Shown: piece by piece, positions 1-8,222 of the stretch
Numbering within the stretch: the stretch's first letter is position 1
Layout: every line of letters begins with the position of its first letter
Assembly: GCF_904061905.1 (NCBI RefSeq)
Contig: NZ_CAJFCI010000047.1
Location: 1-60,824 of the forward strand
Direction: 5' to 3'
Source: Zestomonas carbonaria
GTDB taxonomy: Bacteria > Pseudomonadota > Gammaproteobacteria > Pseudomonadales > Pseudomonadaceae
DNA length: 60,824 bases
Notes under the pieces: generated by a model
Database searches by the model: none
Told to the model about the DNA's origin: nothing
Seen by the model: the letters and a program-made list of their open reading frames with translations, nothing else
Position numbers and translations under genes: made by a program

Positions 1-296
1 GTTTTTCAAATGGATCAAGCAACACCTGAAGGTCAGGCGTTTCCTGGGCCGTAGCGAGAATGCCGTGCGCCTCCAGATTCTCTGTGCGCTGATCAGCTAC
101 TTGCTGCTGAACCTTTACCAACGCAGGACGGGAACGCGGCAAAGCCTGTGGATGCTGATGGTGGAGGTACAGGCGACGCTGTTTCAGCGTCCTGGCCTGG
201 AAGCCGAACGTTACCGACGACGGCAGGAGCGAATACGCGAGATCAACCTGCGTCAGGGGCAACTGTTAATAGCATGAGGCGTGCCGGACAGCAGTG
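1..296 (+). mobile_element. IS4-family element, right end
   Basis: The element ends at 296 with CCGGACAGCAGTG (284-296), the inverse of the left end of the neighbouring complete element (CACTGCTGTCCGG at 512). The flank starting at 297 (CGCGTTCGTG...) is the middle of a REP-like palindrome. The left end lies outside the window, so the target duplication cannot be confirmed. Confidence 0.75.
2..277 (+). pseudogene. IS4-family transposase, C-terminal part (cut by window edge)
   Basis: The open frame runs in from the left edge and ends with TGA at 277. It encodes the last ~91 residues of an IS4-type transposase, including the segment after the catalytic glutamate (FFKWIKQHLK) and the basic tail. 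It aligns without gaps to the C-terminus of the complete transposase at 616-1791, but with many silent and amino-acid differences, so it is a related element and not the same copy. Only the 3' part is visible, so whether the gene is intact upstream cannot be judged. Confidence 0.85.
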
Positions 297-386
297 CGCG
301 TTCGTGGGGATGACGTGGAGGAGCCCCCGATATTCACCCGTCATTCCCGCGAACGCGGAAGTCCAGTGAAGTAGCCCGAATGAACG

Positions 387-433
387 GTAGGAGCGCGCCA
401 TGCGCGCGAATCGCGGCCATGGGCCGCTCCTAC
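387..433. repeat. 47-bp intergenic hairpin element, copy 1
   Basis: Imperfect hairpin that starts GTAGGAGCG and ends CGCTCCTAC. An identical 47-bp copy lies at 10988-11034, and degenerate relatives at 6605-6638 and 1870-1925. It is surrounded by REP-like palindromes (297-315, 340-358, 447-470, 493-511). No gene is apparent between 297 and 511. Confidence 0.8.
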
Positions 434-511
434 GGGGTTTACCGGGTCCCCGCGTTCGTGGGGATGACGGTTGAAGTCCGGAGTTTCCCACCCGTCATTC
501 CCGCGAACGCG

Positions 512-1810
512 CACTGCTGTCCGGGATATTTTTGAGGGAGAGGTACGAAAGGCTTGTGGGGCCTGGAGGCACGGTTTAAACCGTTGAGCGCCAACTCAAC
601 CTCAGGCCCCACAAGATGTTCAGCATAAGCCGTTTCCATGAGCTGCTCAAAGCCCTGCCCCGCGGGGTGTTCGATCGACTGGTCAGCGCACAGGGCGCCG
701 ACCGGCACTGCAAGCGTTTCAGCAGTTGGGACCACTTGGTGGCCATGATGTACGGCCACCTGACGGGAGTGAGCAGCCTGCGTGAGCTGGAGGCGAGCTT
801 CAACAGTCACTCCAACCATCACTATCACCTGGGCACCGGTTCGATCCGGCGCTCGACTCTGGCTGAGGCCAACGGGCGTCGTGGTGCTGAGCTCTTCGCC
901 CAGACGGCGCAACACCTGATGGCCGGTGTCAGTCGGCAGGTGCGCCGCGACAGCCAAGAGTTGCTGTATCTGCTGGACTCAACATCCATCACGCTCAAGG
1001 GTCCGGGGTTCGACGCGTGGACCCTGGCCGAGCGGACACGGCGGACCCAGGGACTGAAGGTGCATGTGCTGTATGCTGCCCAGGCCGCGGCACCGCTGCA
1101 CTGTCGCTTCAGTGCCGCCAACGTCAACGACATCGACGAAGGCCGGCAACTGAGCATCGAGCCCCACGTCACCTATGTTTTCGACAAGGGCTATTGCGAT
1201 TACAACTGGTGGGCACGCCTGGATGAGCAGCAGGCGCGCTTCGTCACCCGCTTCAAGTACAACGCAGCCCTCAAGGTGCTGGCCCGGCGCGAAGTACCGG
1301 AGGCGGACCGGGAGCAGATCCGCGAGGACGAGGAGGTCCGCTTCGCCCATCGCCATCCTGGGGGCAAGCGGCTCAACCGTTACCAGAAGCCGCTGCGGCG
1401 GATCGTCGTCGAGCGCCCGGGGCATGAGCGGCCCCTGATCCTGGCGACCAACGACCTGGAAAGCCCGGCGGCGACCATTGCCGAGCATTACCGCGCGCGT
1501 TGGCAGATTGAGCTGTTCTTCAAGTGGATCAAACAGCACCTGAAGATCAAGCGTTTCCTGGGCCGCAGTGAAAATGCCGTGCGCCTCCAGATTCTCTGCG
1601 CCTTGATCAGCTACCTGCTGCTGAGCCTGTACCGGAGCGCCAGCGGCACGTCGCAGAGCCTCTGGATACTCCTGGTCGAGGTCCGCTCGACGCTCTTCCA
1701 GCGCCCTGCGCTAGAGACGGAACGCTATCGACGACGGCAAGAACGACTTCGAGAGCTTCACCTCAGGCAAGGCCAGTTGGCGTTAGCATGAAGTGTGCCG
1801 GACAGTAGTG
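512..1810 (+). mobile_element. Complete IS4-family insertion sequence
   Basis: A 1299-bp element with imperfect terminal repeats: CACTGCTGTCCGG at 512-524 and its near-inverse CCGGACAGTAGTG at 1798-1810. It is flanked by a perfect 10-bp direct repeat CGCGAACGCG at 502-511 and 1811-1820, the expected target duplication size for IS4 relatives. Joining the flanks restores a REP-like palindrome (CCCGCGAACGCGGG), so the element inserted into the repeat. It carries one transposase gene. Confidence 0.9.
616..1791 (+). CDS. IS4-family transposase
   Basis: 391 residues, a full-length DDE transposase of the IS4 group. An N-terminal DUF4372-like region is followed by the DDE core: D121 (LLDSTSIT), D190 (VFDKGY) and E299 within the YREK signature Y292-x2-R295-x3-E299-x6-K306. 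It mobilises the element bounded by 512 and 1810. The ATG is about 100 bp inside the left end. No frameshift or stop is seen, so the enzyme is probably active. It is related to, but clearly diverged from, the partial copy at the window start. Confidence 0.93.
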   Translation: MFSISRFHELLKALPRGVFDRLVSAQGADRHCKRFSSWDHLVAMMYGHLTGVSSLRELEASFNSHSNHHYHLGTGSIRRSTLAEANGRRGAELFAQTAQHLMAGVSRQVRRDSQELLYLLDSTSITLKGPGFDAWTLAERTRRTQGLKVHVLYAAQAAAPLHCRFSAANVNDIDEGRQLSIEPHVTYVFDKGYCDYNWWARLDEQQARFVTRFKYNAALKVLARREVPEADREQIREDEEVRFAHRHPGGKRLNRYQKPLRRIVVERPGHERPLILATNDLESPAATIAEHYRARWQIELFFKWIKQHLKIKRFLGRSENAVRLQILCALISYLLLSLYRSASGTSQSLWILLVEVRSTLFQRPALETERYRRRQERLRELHLRQGQLALA

Positions 1811-1869
1811 CGCGAACGCGGGAATCCAGTGAGTTGCCCGGATGCAATCCGGGCTACGTCCGCTTTTCC

Positions 1870-1925
1870 GTAGGAGCCAGCTTGCTGGCGATCCCCCCAA
1901 GCATCGCCAGCAAGCTGGCTCCTAC
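1870..1925. repeat. Long perfect inverted repeat (23-bp arms)
   Basis: Arms 1870-1892 and 1903-1925 are perfectly complementary over 23 bp with a 10-nt loop. The outer part (GTAGGAGC...GCTCCTAC) matches the ends of the 47-bp family at 387 and 10988. It lies 50 bp beyond the insertion sequence and just downstream of the leftward MOSC gene. There is no T-tract, but it could terminate or stabilise that transcript. Confidence 0.8.
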
Positions 1926-1963
1926 AGGCGCGCGTCGTCCAGCCTCCAGCGCTCTTATCGGCC

Positions 1964-2770
1964 TTATTCCAACACTTCCACTGCCATCCCCACGCGCAGT
2001 TCCCCTTCCCCCTGGTGAACCAGGTTCTGGCCGAAGTACACCTCGCCATCGCGCTCGCGGTAGGTCTTCAGGGTGGTCAGTGGCTCGCGGTCGGGGCTGC
2101 GCTCGCCGGTGCTCGGGTCGATGGTGGTCAGGATGCAGCGGCTGCATCCCTTGGCCATCCGGAATTCGGTATCGCCGATGCGGATGCGTTTCCAGCCGTC
2201 CTCGGCATAGGGCTCACCGCCCTCCACCACCAGGTTGGGCCGGAAGCGCAGCATCTCCAGCGGCCTGCCGACCCGCGCCGACAGGTCGTCCAGCGAAGCC
2301 TGGCCGATCAGCAGCAGCGGGAAGCCGTCGGCGAACCCGACCTTCTCGCCGGGTTCCGCATAGCCGGTATCGACCTGGCGCGCCCGCTCCGCCGGCACCT
2401 GCACCAGGCGATAGGGCTTGCCGAGCAGTTCGCTGAGCCAGGCCGCCGCTTCGTCGCCGGCGTCCGGCACCCGCATGGCGTCGCTCCACACCGTCACCCC
2501 GCGCAGTGCGGCGCCGTCATCCGGCAGCGGCACGTCGAGACACGCCATGCCCGGCGCCTGCAAGGTCAGCCCGCCAGCGGCATTCCAGCGCGCGAGGATC
2601 TGCGACATGCGCGGCAGCGCGCGCTGCGACTGGAAACGGCCGCTCTGCGCGTCCACTACCATCCAGCGACGGTCGCCGGCCAGGCCAAGCCCGTCCAGGC
2701 GCGCATCTTCCAGCGGCTCGGCGATGCCGGACTTGAGGGGGTAACGATAGAGCTGGGTGATGCGCATCAT
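1964..2770 (-). CDS. MOSC-domain protein (YcbX-like)
   Basis: 268 residues. The N-terminal ~120 residues form a MOSC_N beta-barrel domain (LYRYPLKSG, GDRRWMVVD) and the rest a MOSC domain with the conserved cysteine in the GCSRCILTTIDP segment. Relatives bind molybdenum cofactor and act in N-hydroxylated-base detoxification or sulfur transfer. This one lacks the C-terminal ferredoxin domain of E. coli YcbX, so a partner reductase would be needed. Two adjacent ATG codons are possible starts; the first is 7 nt from AGGAAG. The Moco genes at 11-13 kb are a possible functional link. Confidence 0.85.
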   Translation of the reverse strand: MMRITQLYRYPLKSGIAEPLEDARLDGLGLAGDRRWMVVDAQSGRFQSQRALPRMSQILARWNAAGGLTLQAPGMACLDVPLPDDGAALRGVTVWSDAMRVPDAGDEAAAWLSELLGKPYRLVQVPAERARQVDTGYAEPGEKVGFADGFPLLLIGQASLDDLSARVGRPLEMLRFRPNLVVEGGEPYAEDGWKRIRIGDTEFRMAKGCSRCILTTIDPSTGERSPDREPLTTLKTYRERDGEVYFGQNLVHQGEGELRVGMAVEVLE

Positions 2771-2878
2771 GGCCTGCTTCCTGCCGGGACGGTCAAAAGA
2801 GACCGTTATACGGAAGCCGGGGTAGGAAGCTCAAGGCCGGGCCATGCGCCCCTCGCCGAAGAGGGCGCACGGTGCGCC

Positions 2879-3805
2879 CTACGCGTCGCGGCGCAGGCGG
2901 TCGAGGACCACGTCCACCAGCCCTTCCGGCTGGAACTTGGAGAGGAAGTTGTCGCAGCCGACCTTCTGCACCATGGCCTGGTTGAAGCTGCCGGACAACG
3001 AGGTGTGCAGCACCACGTAGAGATCGCGCAGGCGCGGGTCGTTGCGGACCTCGGTGGTCAGCCGGTAGCCGTCCATCTCCGGCATTTCCGCATCGGTGAA
3101 CATCATCAGCAGCTTGTCGGTCATCCGCTCGCCGCTGTCGGCCCAGGCCTTGAGCATGTTCAGCGCCTTCAGGCCATCGCTGGCCACGTGCATCTTCAGG
3201 CCAAGCTGGCTGAGGGTTTCGCGCAGTTGCGCCAGGGCTACGCTGGAGTCGTCGACCAGCAGCACCTCGCGGCCACGCGCGGCAGCCAGCAGCGGATCGT
3301 CCAGGCGCTCGCGGGAGACCGTGGCGTTGTACGGCACGATCTCGGCGAGCACCTTCTCCACGTCGATGATTTCCACCAGTTGCTCGTCGACCTTGGTGAT
3401 CGCCGTCAGGTAGTGCTGGCGCCCCGCGCCACCGGGCGGTGGCAGGATGGATTCCCAGTTGAGGTTGAGGATGCGGTCGACGCCGCTGACCAGGAAGGCC
3501 TGCACCGAGCGGTTGTACTCGGTGACGATGATGGTGCTGCGCTCGTTGGCCTCCTGCGGACGCATGCCGATGGCGCGCGACAGGTCGATCACCGGCAGGG
3601 TCTGCCCGCGCAGGTGGATCACGCCGCAGACGAACGGGTGGCGATGCGGCACCAGGGTCAGCCTGGGCATGTGCAGGACTTCCTGGACCTTGAACACGTT
3701 GATGGCGAACATCTGGCGACCGGCCAGGCGGAACATGAGGATTTCCAGGCGGTTTTCGCCTACCAGTTGGGTGCGCTGGTCCACCGTGTCGAGAATGCCG
3801 GCCAT
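2879..3805 (-). CDS. cheV: Chemotaxis coupling protein CheV
   Basis: 308 residues with a CheW-like domain (about 15-165) and a C-terminal receiver domain (about 178-308). The receiver keeps the acidic pair D185/D186, the phospho-acceptor D238 (FTDAEMPEMDG) and K290, so it should be phosphorylated by CheA. CheV couples chemoreceptors to CheA and tunes adaptation. AAGGAG precedes the ATG by 6 nt. No other chemotaxis core gene is adjacent; aer lies 31 kb away. The stop codon lies inside a repeat of the GTAGGGCGCACC type (about 2862-2883). Confidence 0.93.
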   Translation of the reverse strand: MAGILDTVDQRTQLVGENRLEILMFRLAGRQMFAINVFKVQEVLHMPRLTLVPHRHPFVCGVIHLRGQTLPVIDLSRAIGMRPQEANERSTIIVTEYNRSVQAFLVSGVDRILNLNWESILPPPGGAGRQHYLTAITKVDEQLVEIIDVEKVLAEIVPYNATVSRERLDDPLLAAARGREVLLVDDSSVALAQLRETLSQLGLKMHVASDGLKALNMLKAWADSGERMTDKLLMMFTDAEMPEMDGYRLTTEVRNDPRLRDLYVVLHTSLSGSFNQAMVQKVGCDNFLSKFQPEGLVDVVLDRLRRDA

Positions 3806-3992
3806 CGTCTACTCCTTCGCTGAGAATGCCGCTGCCAGGGGTATCGGCAGGAACGGGCGGAACTGAAGGGCAACGATAATGGCATAAAGACACCACCCTA
3901 CGGGCAACAACCGGCGATCGACTCGTAGGATGGGTCGAGTGGAGCGATACCCATCGCCATGGCGCCATGTCGAAGTCCGCCCCTCACCCCTG

Positions 3993-4013
3993 CCCTCTCC
4001 CGGTGGGAGAGGG
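3993..4013. repeat. CCCTCTCCC hairpin repeat
   Basis: CCCTCTCCC-GGT-GGGAGAGGG hairpin between cheV and the YegS-like gene. The same core occurs at 19963-19983, 20036-20056 and 26839-26863, always between genes, with CTCACCC-type flanks. Confidence 0.75.
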
Positions 4014-4040
4014 GGTTGTCCGTGCAGGAGTTACCCTCTT

Positions 4041-4937
4041 CTACCGGCTCAGCAACGGCGAATCCGCCGGCAGGTGCACGCGCAGCGCGGCTGGGCGGGC
4101 GGTGAAGCGCAGGCGGGTGCTTTCCAGTGGTTCGCCGTCCAGGTTGAGGTCCAGCCCTTCCGGCGCCTCGATCTCGATCCACGGCAGCCGCGCCCCGACC
4201 GACACCGACTGCAGGCCGAGGATGCCCCCGGACAGCAGCGTGCCCAGGGTGCCGACCACGTCCTGCGCCGCCGGCACGATGCACAGGTCGAGCAGGCCAT
4301 CGTCGGCCAGCGCCTGTGGGCACAGCTCATGGCCGCCACCGGCCTGGCGCCCGTTGCCGATGCCGAGGGCCAGGAACTCGCCTTCCCAGGCGAAATCCGG
4401 CCCCGTGAAACGGCCGAAGGACGAATGCACCTCGGAGAAGCGCGTCAGCCCGGTCAGGAAGTAGGCTGCACCGCCGAGCACCTTCTTGAGGTCTTCCGAG
4501 GTGTTGGCGGTGACCTTGGAGCCGAAGCCGCCAGTGGCCATGTTGAGGAACAGATGCCCGTCGGCTTCGCCCAGGTCGACCGGCCGCGCCGGCAGGTCCA
4601 GCAGTTCCAACGCCTCGGCGGGCAGCAAGGGCACGCCGGCGGCGCGGGCGAAGTCGTTGGCGGTGCCCAGCGGCAGCAGCGCCAGGCTGGCCTGCCCGCC
4701 GGCCCGGACGAGCGCTTCGGCGACATCGCGCAAGGTGCCGTCGCCGCCGCCGGCGATCAGGGTCGGGAAGCCCGCCGCCAGTGCTTCGTCCACCAGCCGC
4801 CGGGCGTCGCCGTCCTCCCAGGTCAGCCGCACGGCCAGGTCCCAGCCGGCCTCGCGCCTGGCCTGGACGGCGGCACGCACCTCTTCGTTGCAGGCCTGCT
4901 TGCCGTGAAGAATCAGTAGTGCCCTACGCTCGCCCAT
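4041..4937 (-). CDS. YegS/DAGK-family lipid kinase
   Basis: 298 residues. It carries the diacylglycerol-kinase catalytic signature GGGDGTLRDV and the LPLGTANDFA motif, plus the C-terminal beta-sandwich typical of YegS (phosphatidylglycerol kinase) proteins. These enzymes use ATP to phosphorylate a lipid hydroxyl group at the inner membrane. ATG 4937 was chosen because an in-frame upstream start lacks a ribosome site. It is last in a leftward run of four genes (9818 to 4041), 55 bp after the kinase gene. Its partners handle glycerol-3-phosphate-like or ether-lipid-like substrates; the true substrate is unknown. Confidence 0.88.
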   Translation of the reverse strand: MGERRALLILHGKQACNEEVRAAVQARREAGWDLAVRLTWEDGDARRLVDEALAAGFPTLIAGGGDGTLRDVAEALVRAGGQASLALLPLGTANDFARAAGVPLLPAEALELLDLPARPVDLGEADGHLFLNMATGGFGSKVTANTSEDLKKVLGGAAYFLTGLTRFSEVHSSFGRFTGPDFAWEGEFLALGIGNGRQAGGGHELCPQALADDGLLDLCIVPAAQDVVGTLGTLLSGGILGLQSVSVGARLPWIEIEAPEGLDLNLDGEPLESTRLRFTARPAALRVHLPADSPLLSR

Positions 4938-4992
4938 GATTCCGTCCCCTCGTTGGCTCGACCTAACCATAGACCCTGCCGCCCGCCGAAAA

Positions 4993-6552
4993 TCACGCCG
5001 GATACCCGGTGATCTCGCGGATGCTCCGGTACAGCGGCTTGAGCTGCCTGTACATGCCCTGGTAGACCTCGCGGTACAGTCGCTCGTAGGTCCGCCGCGC
5101 CTGCGGGTCGGGCTGGAACACCGCGCCGACGCGGGTCATGGCGGCGATGGCGGTCGGGAAGTCGGCATGCAGGCCGAGCCCCACCGCGCAGGCGACGGCC
5201 GCGCCGAGGCCGGACGTCTCGTAGGTGTGCGGCCGCTCGGCGGGCAGGCCGAAGATGTCGGCGGTGAGCTGCATCGCCGCATCGCTCTGCGAACCGCCGC
5301 CGGATACGAGCAACCGGGTGATCTTCGTCTTCGAACGCTTTTCTATGCGCTCCTTGCCCTGCCGCAGGGCATAGGCCAGCCCTTCGAGGATCGCCCGGTA
5401 GATGTGCGCGCGGGTGTGCACGTCGCCGAAACCGATGATCGAACCCTTGGCCTCCAGCCCCGGCTCGCGGATGCCCGGCGACCAGTAGGGTTGCAGCATC
5501 AGGCCCATCGAGCCGGGCGGCACGCCGTTGACCAGTTCGTCGAACAGCGCCTCGGGCTCGACGCCCAGCTCCCCGGCCCGCTGCATCTCGCGCAGGCCGA
5601 ACTCCTGCTTGAACCAGCTCACCATCCAGAAACCGCGGAAGATCATCACCTCGGTGTTGTAGTGGTCGGGGATCGCCGCCGGGTATGGCGGGATCAGCGG
5701 AACGGTCTCCAGGTAAGTCTTGCGCGTGGTGTTGATGGTCGCCGTGGTGCCGTAGGACAGGCAGGCGGTGCTCGGCCCGACGCCGCCGGCGCCGAGCACT
5801 TCGCAGGCCTTGTCGGCGCCGGCGGCGATCAGCGGCAGCCCCTCGGGGATGCCGGTGTGGCGGCTGGCCTCGGCGCTGATGACGCCCAGGCGCTCGCCCG
5901 GTTTGACCAGTTCCGGCAGTTGCTCGCAGCGCACCGGCATGGCCTGCCACTTCCAGTCGCGCGGCGCGGCCCATTGCAGTTTCTTGTAGTCGAACGGCAG
6001 GTAGGCCACGCAACTGGCCTGCGAATCGACGAAACGGCCGGTCAGCCGATGGGTGAGAAAACCCGATAGCAACAGCACCTTGTCGGTCCGCGCCCAGATT
6101 TCCGGCTGCTGCTGGGCGATCCAGTTGACCTCGGCCTGGGAGCGGAAGTAATCGACTGTCGCCTCCTCGCCGATCAGCTTGAACAGCCAGCCCCAGGGCC
6201 CCTTGATGCGCCCTTCGACCTCGGCGCGGCGCTGGTCGAGCCAGAGCATCGCCGGGCGCAGCGGCCGGCCTTCGGCATCGACGTTGATGATGGTGCCGCG
6301 CTGGGTGGTCAGCGCCACGCCCTTGATCCGGTTCTTGTCGATGTCGACCTGCCGCCAGAGCTGCCGGCAGGCTTCGCCGAGGCTCTGCCAGTAGTATTCC
6401 GGGTCCTGCTCGGCCCAGCCGGGCTGCTGCGAGAAGTAGGCCTGCAGCTCGACCTTGCCCTTGCCGAGCAGGTTGCCGGCGAGATCGAAAAGCAGCGCGC
6501 GGACGCTCTGGGTGCCGTTGTCGATGGCCAGCAGGTAGCTTGGTTCGCTCAA
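4993..6552 (-). CDS. FGGY-family carbohydrate (glycerol/xylulose-type) kinase
   Basis: 519 residues from TTG 6552, preceded by AAGGA at 7 nt; a GTG at 6588 would add 12 residues without a good ribosome site. The N-terminal phosphate-binding loop reads [15 protein letters not shown], and the C-terminal actin-like half has [12 protein letters not shown] kinases phosphorylate polyols and sugars. The sequence does not identify the substrate. The gene follows the GlpD-like gene by about 80 bp, which suggests a glycerol-like substrate that is phosphorylated and then oxidised. Confidence 0.88.
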   Translation of the reverse strand: MSEPSYLLAIDNGTQSVRALLFDLAGNLLGKGKVELQAYFSQQPGWAEQDPEYYWQSLGEACRQLWRQVDIDKNRIKGVALTTQRGTIINVDAEGRPLRPAMLWLDQRRAEVEGRIKGPWGWLFKLIGEEATVDYFRSQAEVNWIAQQQPEIWARTDKVLLLSGFLTHRLTGRFVDSQASCVAYLPFDYKKLQWAAPRDWKWQAMPVRCEQLPELVKPGERLGVISAEASRHTGIPEGLPLIAAGADKACEVLGAGGVGPSTACLSYGTTATINTTRKTYLETVPLIPPYPAAIPDHYNTEVMIFRGFWMVSWFKQEFGLREMQRAGELGVEPEALFDELVNGVPPGSMGLMLQPYWSPGIREPGLEAKGSIIGFGDVHTRAHIYRAILEGLAYALRQGKERIEKRSKTKITRLLVSGGGSQSDAAMQLTADIFGLPAERPHTYETSGLGAAVACAVGLGLHADFPTAIAAMTRVGAVFQPDPQARRTYERLYREVYQGMYRQLKPLYRSIREITGYPA

Positions 6553-6634
6553 GATGCGGTCCTTCTTGTTATTCGTCTCTATATACACCGGCAGGATCGG
6601 GCCTCGGCCGCGAGATCGCGGGCATGGCCCGCTC

Positions 6635-8221
6635 CTACAATCGCCGGTCCGGCAGGCTGTAGCAGCTTCGCCACAGCGCCAGGTAACGCTGCTGTTCCTC
6701 GTCCCAGCGCGCGTCGCTCCAGCCCAGCCGCGCCTGGCACAACGCCCGGATGCGTGGCAGCTCGGCCTCGGCGCCGTTCGGCAACAGCAAGCCCAGCCGG
6801 GTACGGCGCAGCAGCAGGTCGTCGAGGTGCAGCACCAGTTCCCGTTCGGCGGCCAGGGCCAGTTCGGCCCACAGGGTGTCGCTGGCGACGACGCGTTCGC
6901 CGCCCAGCTCCTCGATCAACTCGGCCAGCCGCGCCAGGCCACGCCCATGGCGACCGGCCTGGCGCCGGCACTGGCCAGGCGACAGGCCCGGCAAGGCGAG
7001 CGGCGGTTGCGGGCGGAAGACCTCGGCGCCATGGTCAGCGACCGTGCGCCCCAGTTGCTCCGCGCAGGCCCGCAGCACTTCCAGGGCGAGCAGGCGGAAG
7101 GTGGTCAGCTTGCCGCCGGCCAGGGTCACGCAGCCCGGCTCGGCCCACAGCGTATGCTCGCGCTTCTCGTCCGAAGGCTTGCGCCCCGCCGTGCCATCGC
7201 TGACCACCGGGCGCACGCCGGCCCAGGTGGACAGCACATCGTCGCGACCGATGCGCGCGCCGGGAAACTGCTGGGCGCAGGCGGCCAGCAGGTAGTCGAC
7301 CTCGACGGAGCTGATCCGCGCGTCCCGGTCCAGGTCGTCGTCATGGTCGAGGTCGGTGGTGCCGATCACCGTCGCGCCCTCCCAGGGGAAGACGAACACC
7401 GGCCGGGCATCCTGCGCGTGCATGAAGCTGAAGGCATGGGCCACCGGCAGGCGCCAGCCCGGCAGCAGGAGATGGCTGCCACGCAGCGGACGGATCCGCT
7501 CGTGGGCGCCGGCCTGGCGCAGGCGGTTCGACCAGGCGCCGGTGGCCTGGGCCACCACGCGGCTGCGGAAGGTGAAGCGCCGGCCGCTTTCCGCATCGTC
7601 GGCGAGCAGGCCAACCACCCGGCCGTTTTCCCGCGGCAATTCGACCACCTTGACGCCATTCAGCGCCTCGCCGCCGTCGCCGCGCGCTTCGTCGAGCACG
7701 CGCAGCACCAGGCGCGCGTCGTCGGTCACCGCGTCGAGGAAGCGCGTGCCGCCGAGCAGGTGTTCCTCCTTCAGGCCGGGCGCCAGGAAGCGCAGCTCCT
7801 GCAAGGGGTAATAGAGGTGATTGCGCTTGCCGGCCATGGCGTCGTACAGCGCCAGCAGGCCGCCGAACACCTTGGGTCCGGGAAAGCCGCCACGATAATG
7901 GGCCATCACGAAACCGAGCGGATCGACCAGCCCCGGCGCCTCGCCGAGCAGGCGCTGGCGCTCGCGCACCGAATCGCGGGTCAGCCGCCACTGGCCCTTG
8001 GCGATGTAGCGCAGGCCGCCGTGGACCATCTTCGACGAGCGGCTGGAAGTGCCCCAGGCGAAGTCGCGCTGCTCCAGCAGCAGGCATTTCCAGCCACGCC
8101 GCGCCGCTTCGCGCAGGATGCCGGCGCCGCTGATGCCACCGCCGATGACGATCAGGTCCCAGTCGCGCGCGGCCAGTTCGGGCAGTGCGCGCTCACGCCA
8201 GGCGGCGTTCCAGGTTTCCAT
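6635..8221 (-). CDS. FAD-dependent glycerol-3-phosphate dehydrogenase-like protein
   Basis: 528 residues. The FAD-binding site [19 protein letters not shown] lies at about residue 26, followed by the GlpD signature ([15 protein letters not shown]) and a C-terminal alpha-helical domain. GlpD enzymes oxidise sn-glycerol-3-phosphate to dihydroxyacetone phosphate at the membrane and pass electrons to quinone. No glpF, glpK or glpR is adjacent, so this is probably a paralogue with its own substrate. The start is one base after the stop of the upstream gene, which implies translational coupling. Confidence 0.88.
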   Translation of the reverse strand: METWNAAWRERALPELAARDWDLIVIGGGISGAGILREAARRGWKCLLLEQRDFAWGTSSRSSKMVHGGLRYIAKGQWRLTRDSVRERQRLLGEAPGLVDPLGFVMAHYRGGFPGPKVFGGLLALYDAMAGKRNHLYYPLQELRFLAPGLKEEHLLGGTRFLDAVTDDARLVLRVLDEARGDGGEALNGVKVVELPRENGRVVGLLADDAESGRRFTFRSRVVAQATGAWSNRLRQAGAHERIRPLRGSHLLLPGWRLPVAHAFSFMHAQDARPVFVFPWEGATVIGTTDLDHDDDLDRDARISSVEVDYLLAACAQQFPGARIGRDDVLSTWAGVRPVVSDGTAGRKPSDEKREHTLWAEPGCVTLAGGKLTTFRLLALEVLRACAEQLGRTVADHGAEVFRPQPPLALPGLSPGQCRRQAGRHGRGLARLAELIEELGGERVVASDTLWAELALAAERELVLHLDDLLLRRTRLGLLLPNGAEAELPRIRALCQARLGWSDARWDEEQQRYLALWRSCYSLPDRRL

Positions 8222-8222
8222 G

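Noticed and set aside
2015..3823. 602-codon plus-strand frame over the MOSC and cheV genes
   Set aside because: Runs antisense across two unrelated real genes and their gap; GC-bias artefact.
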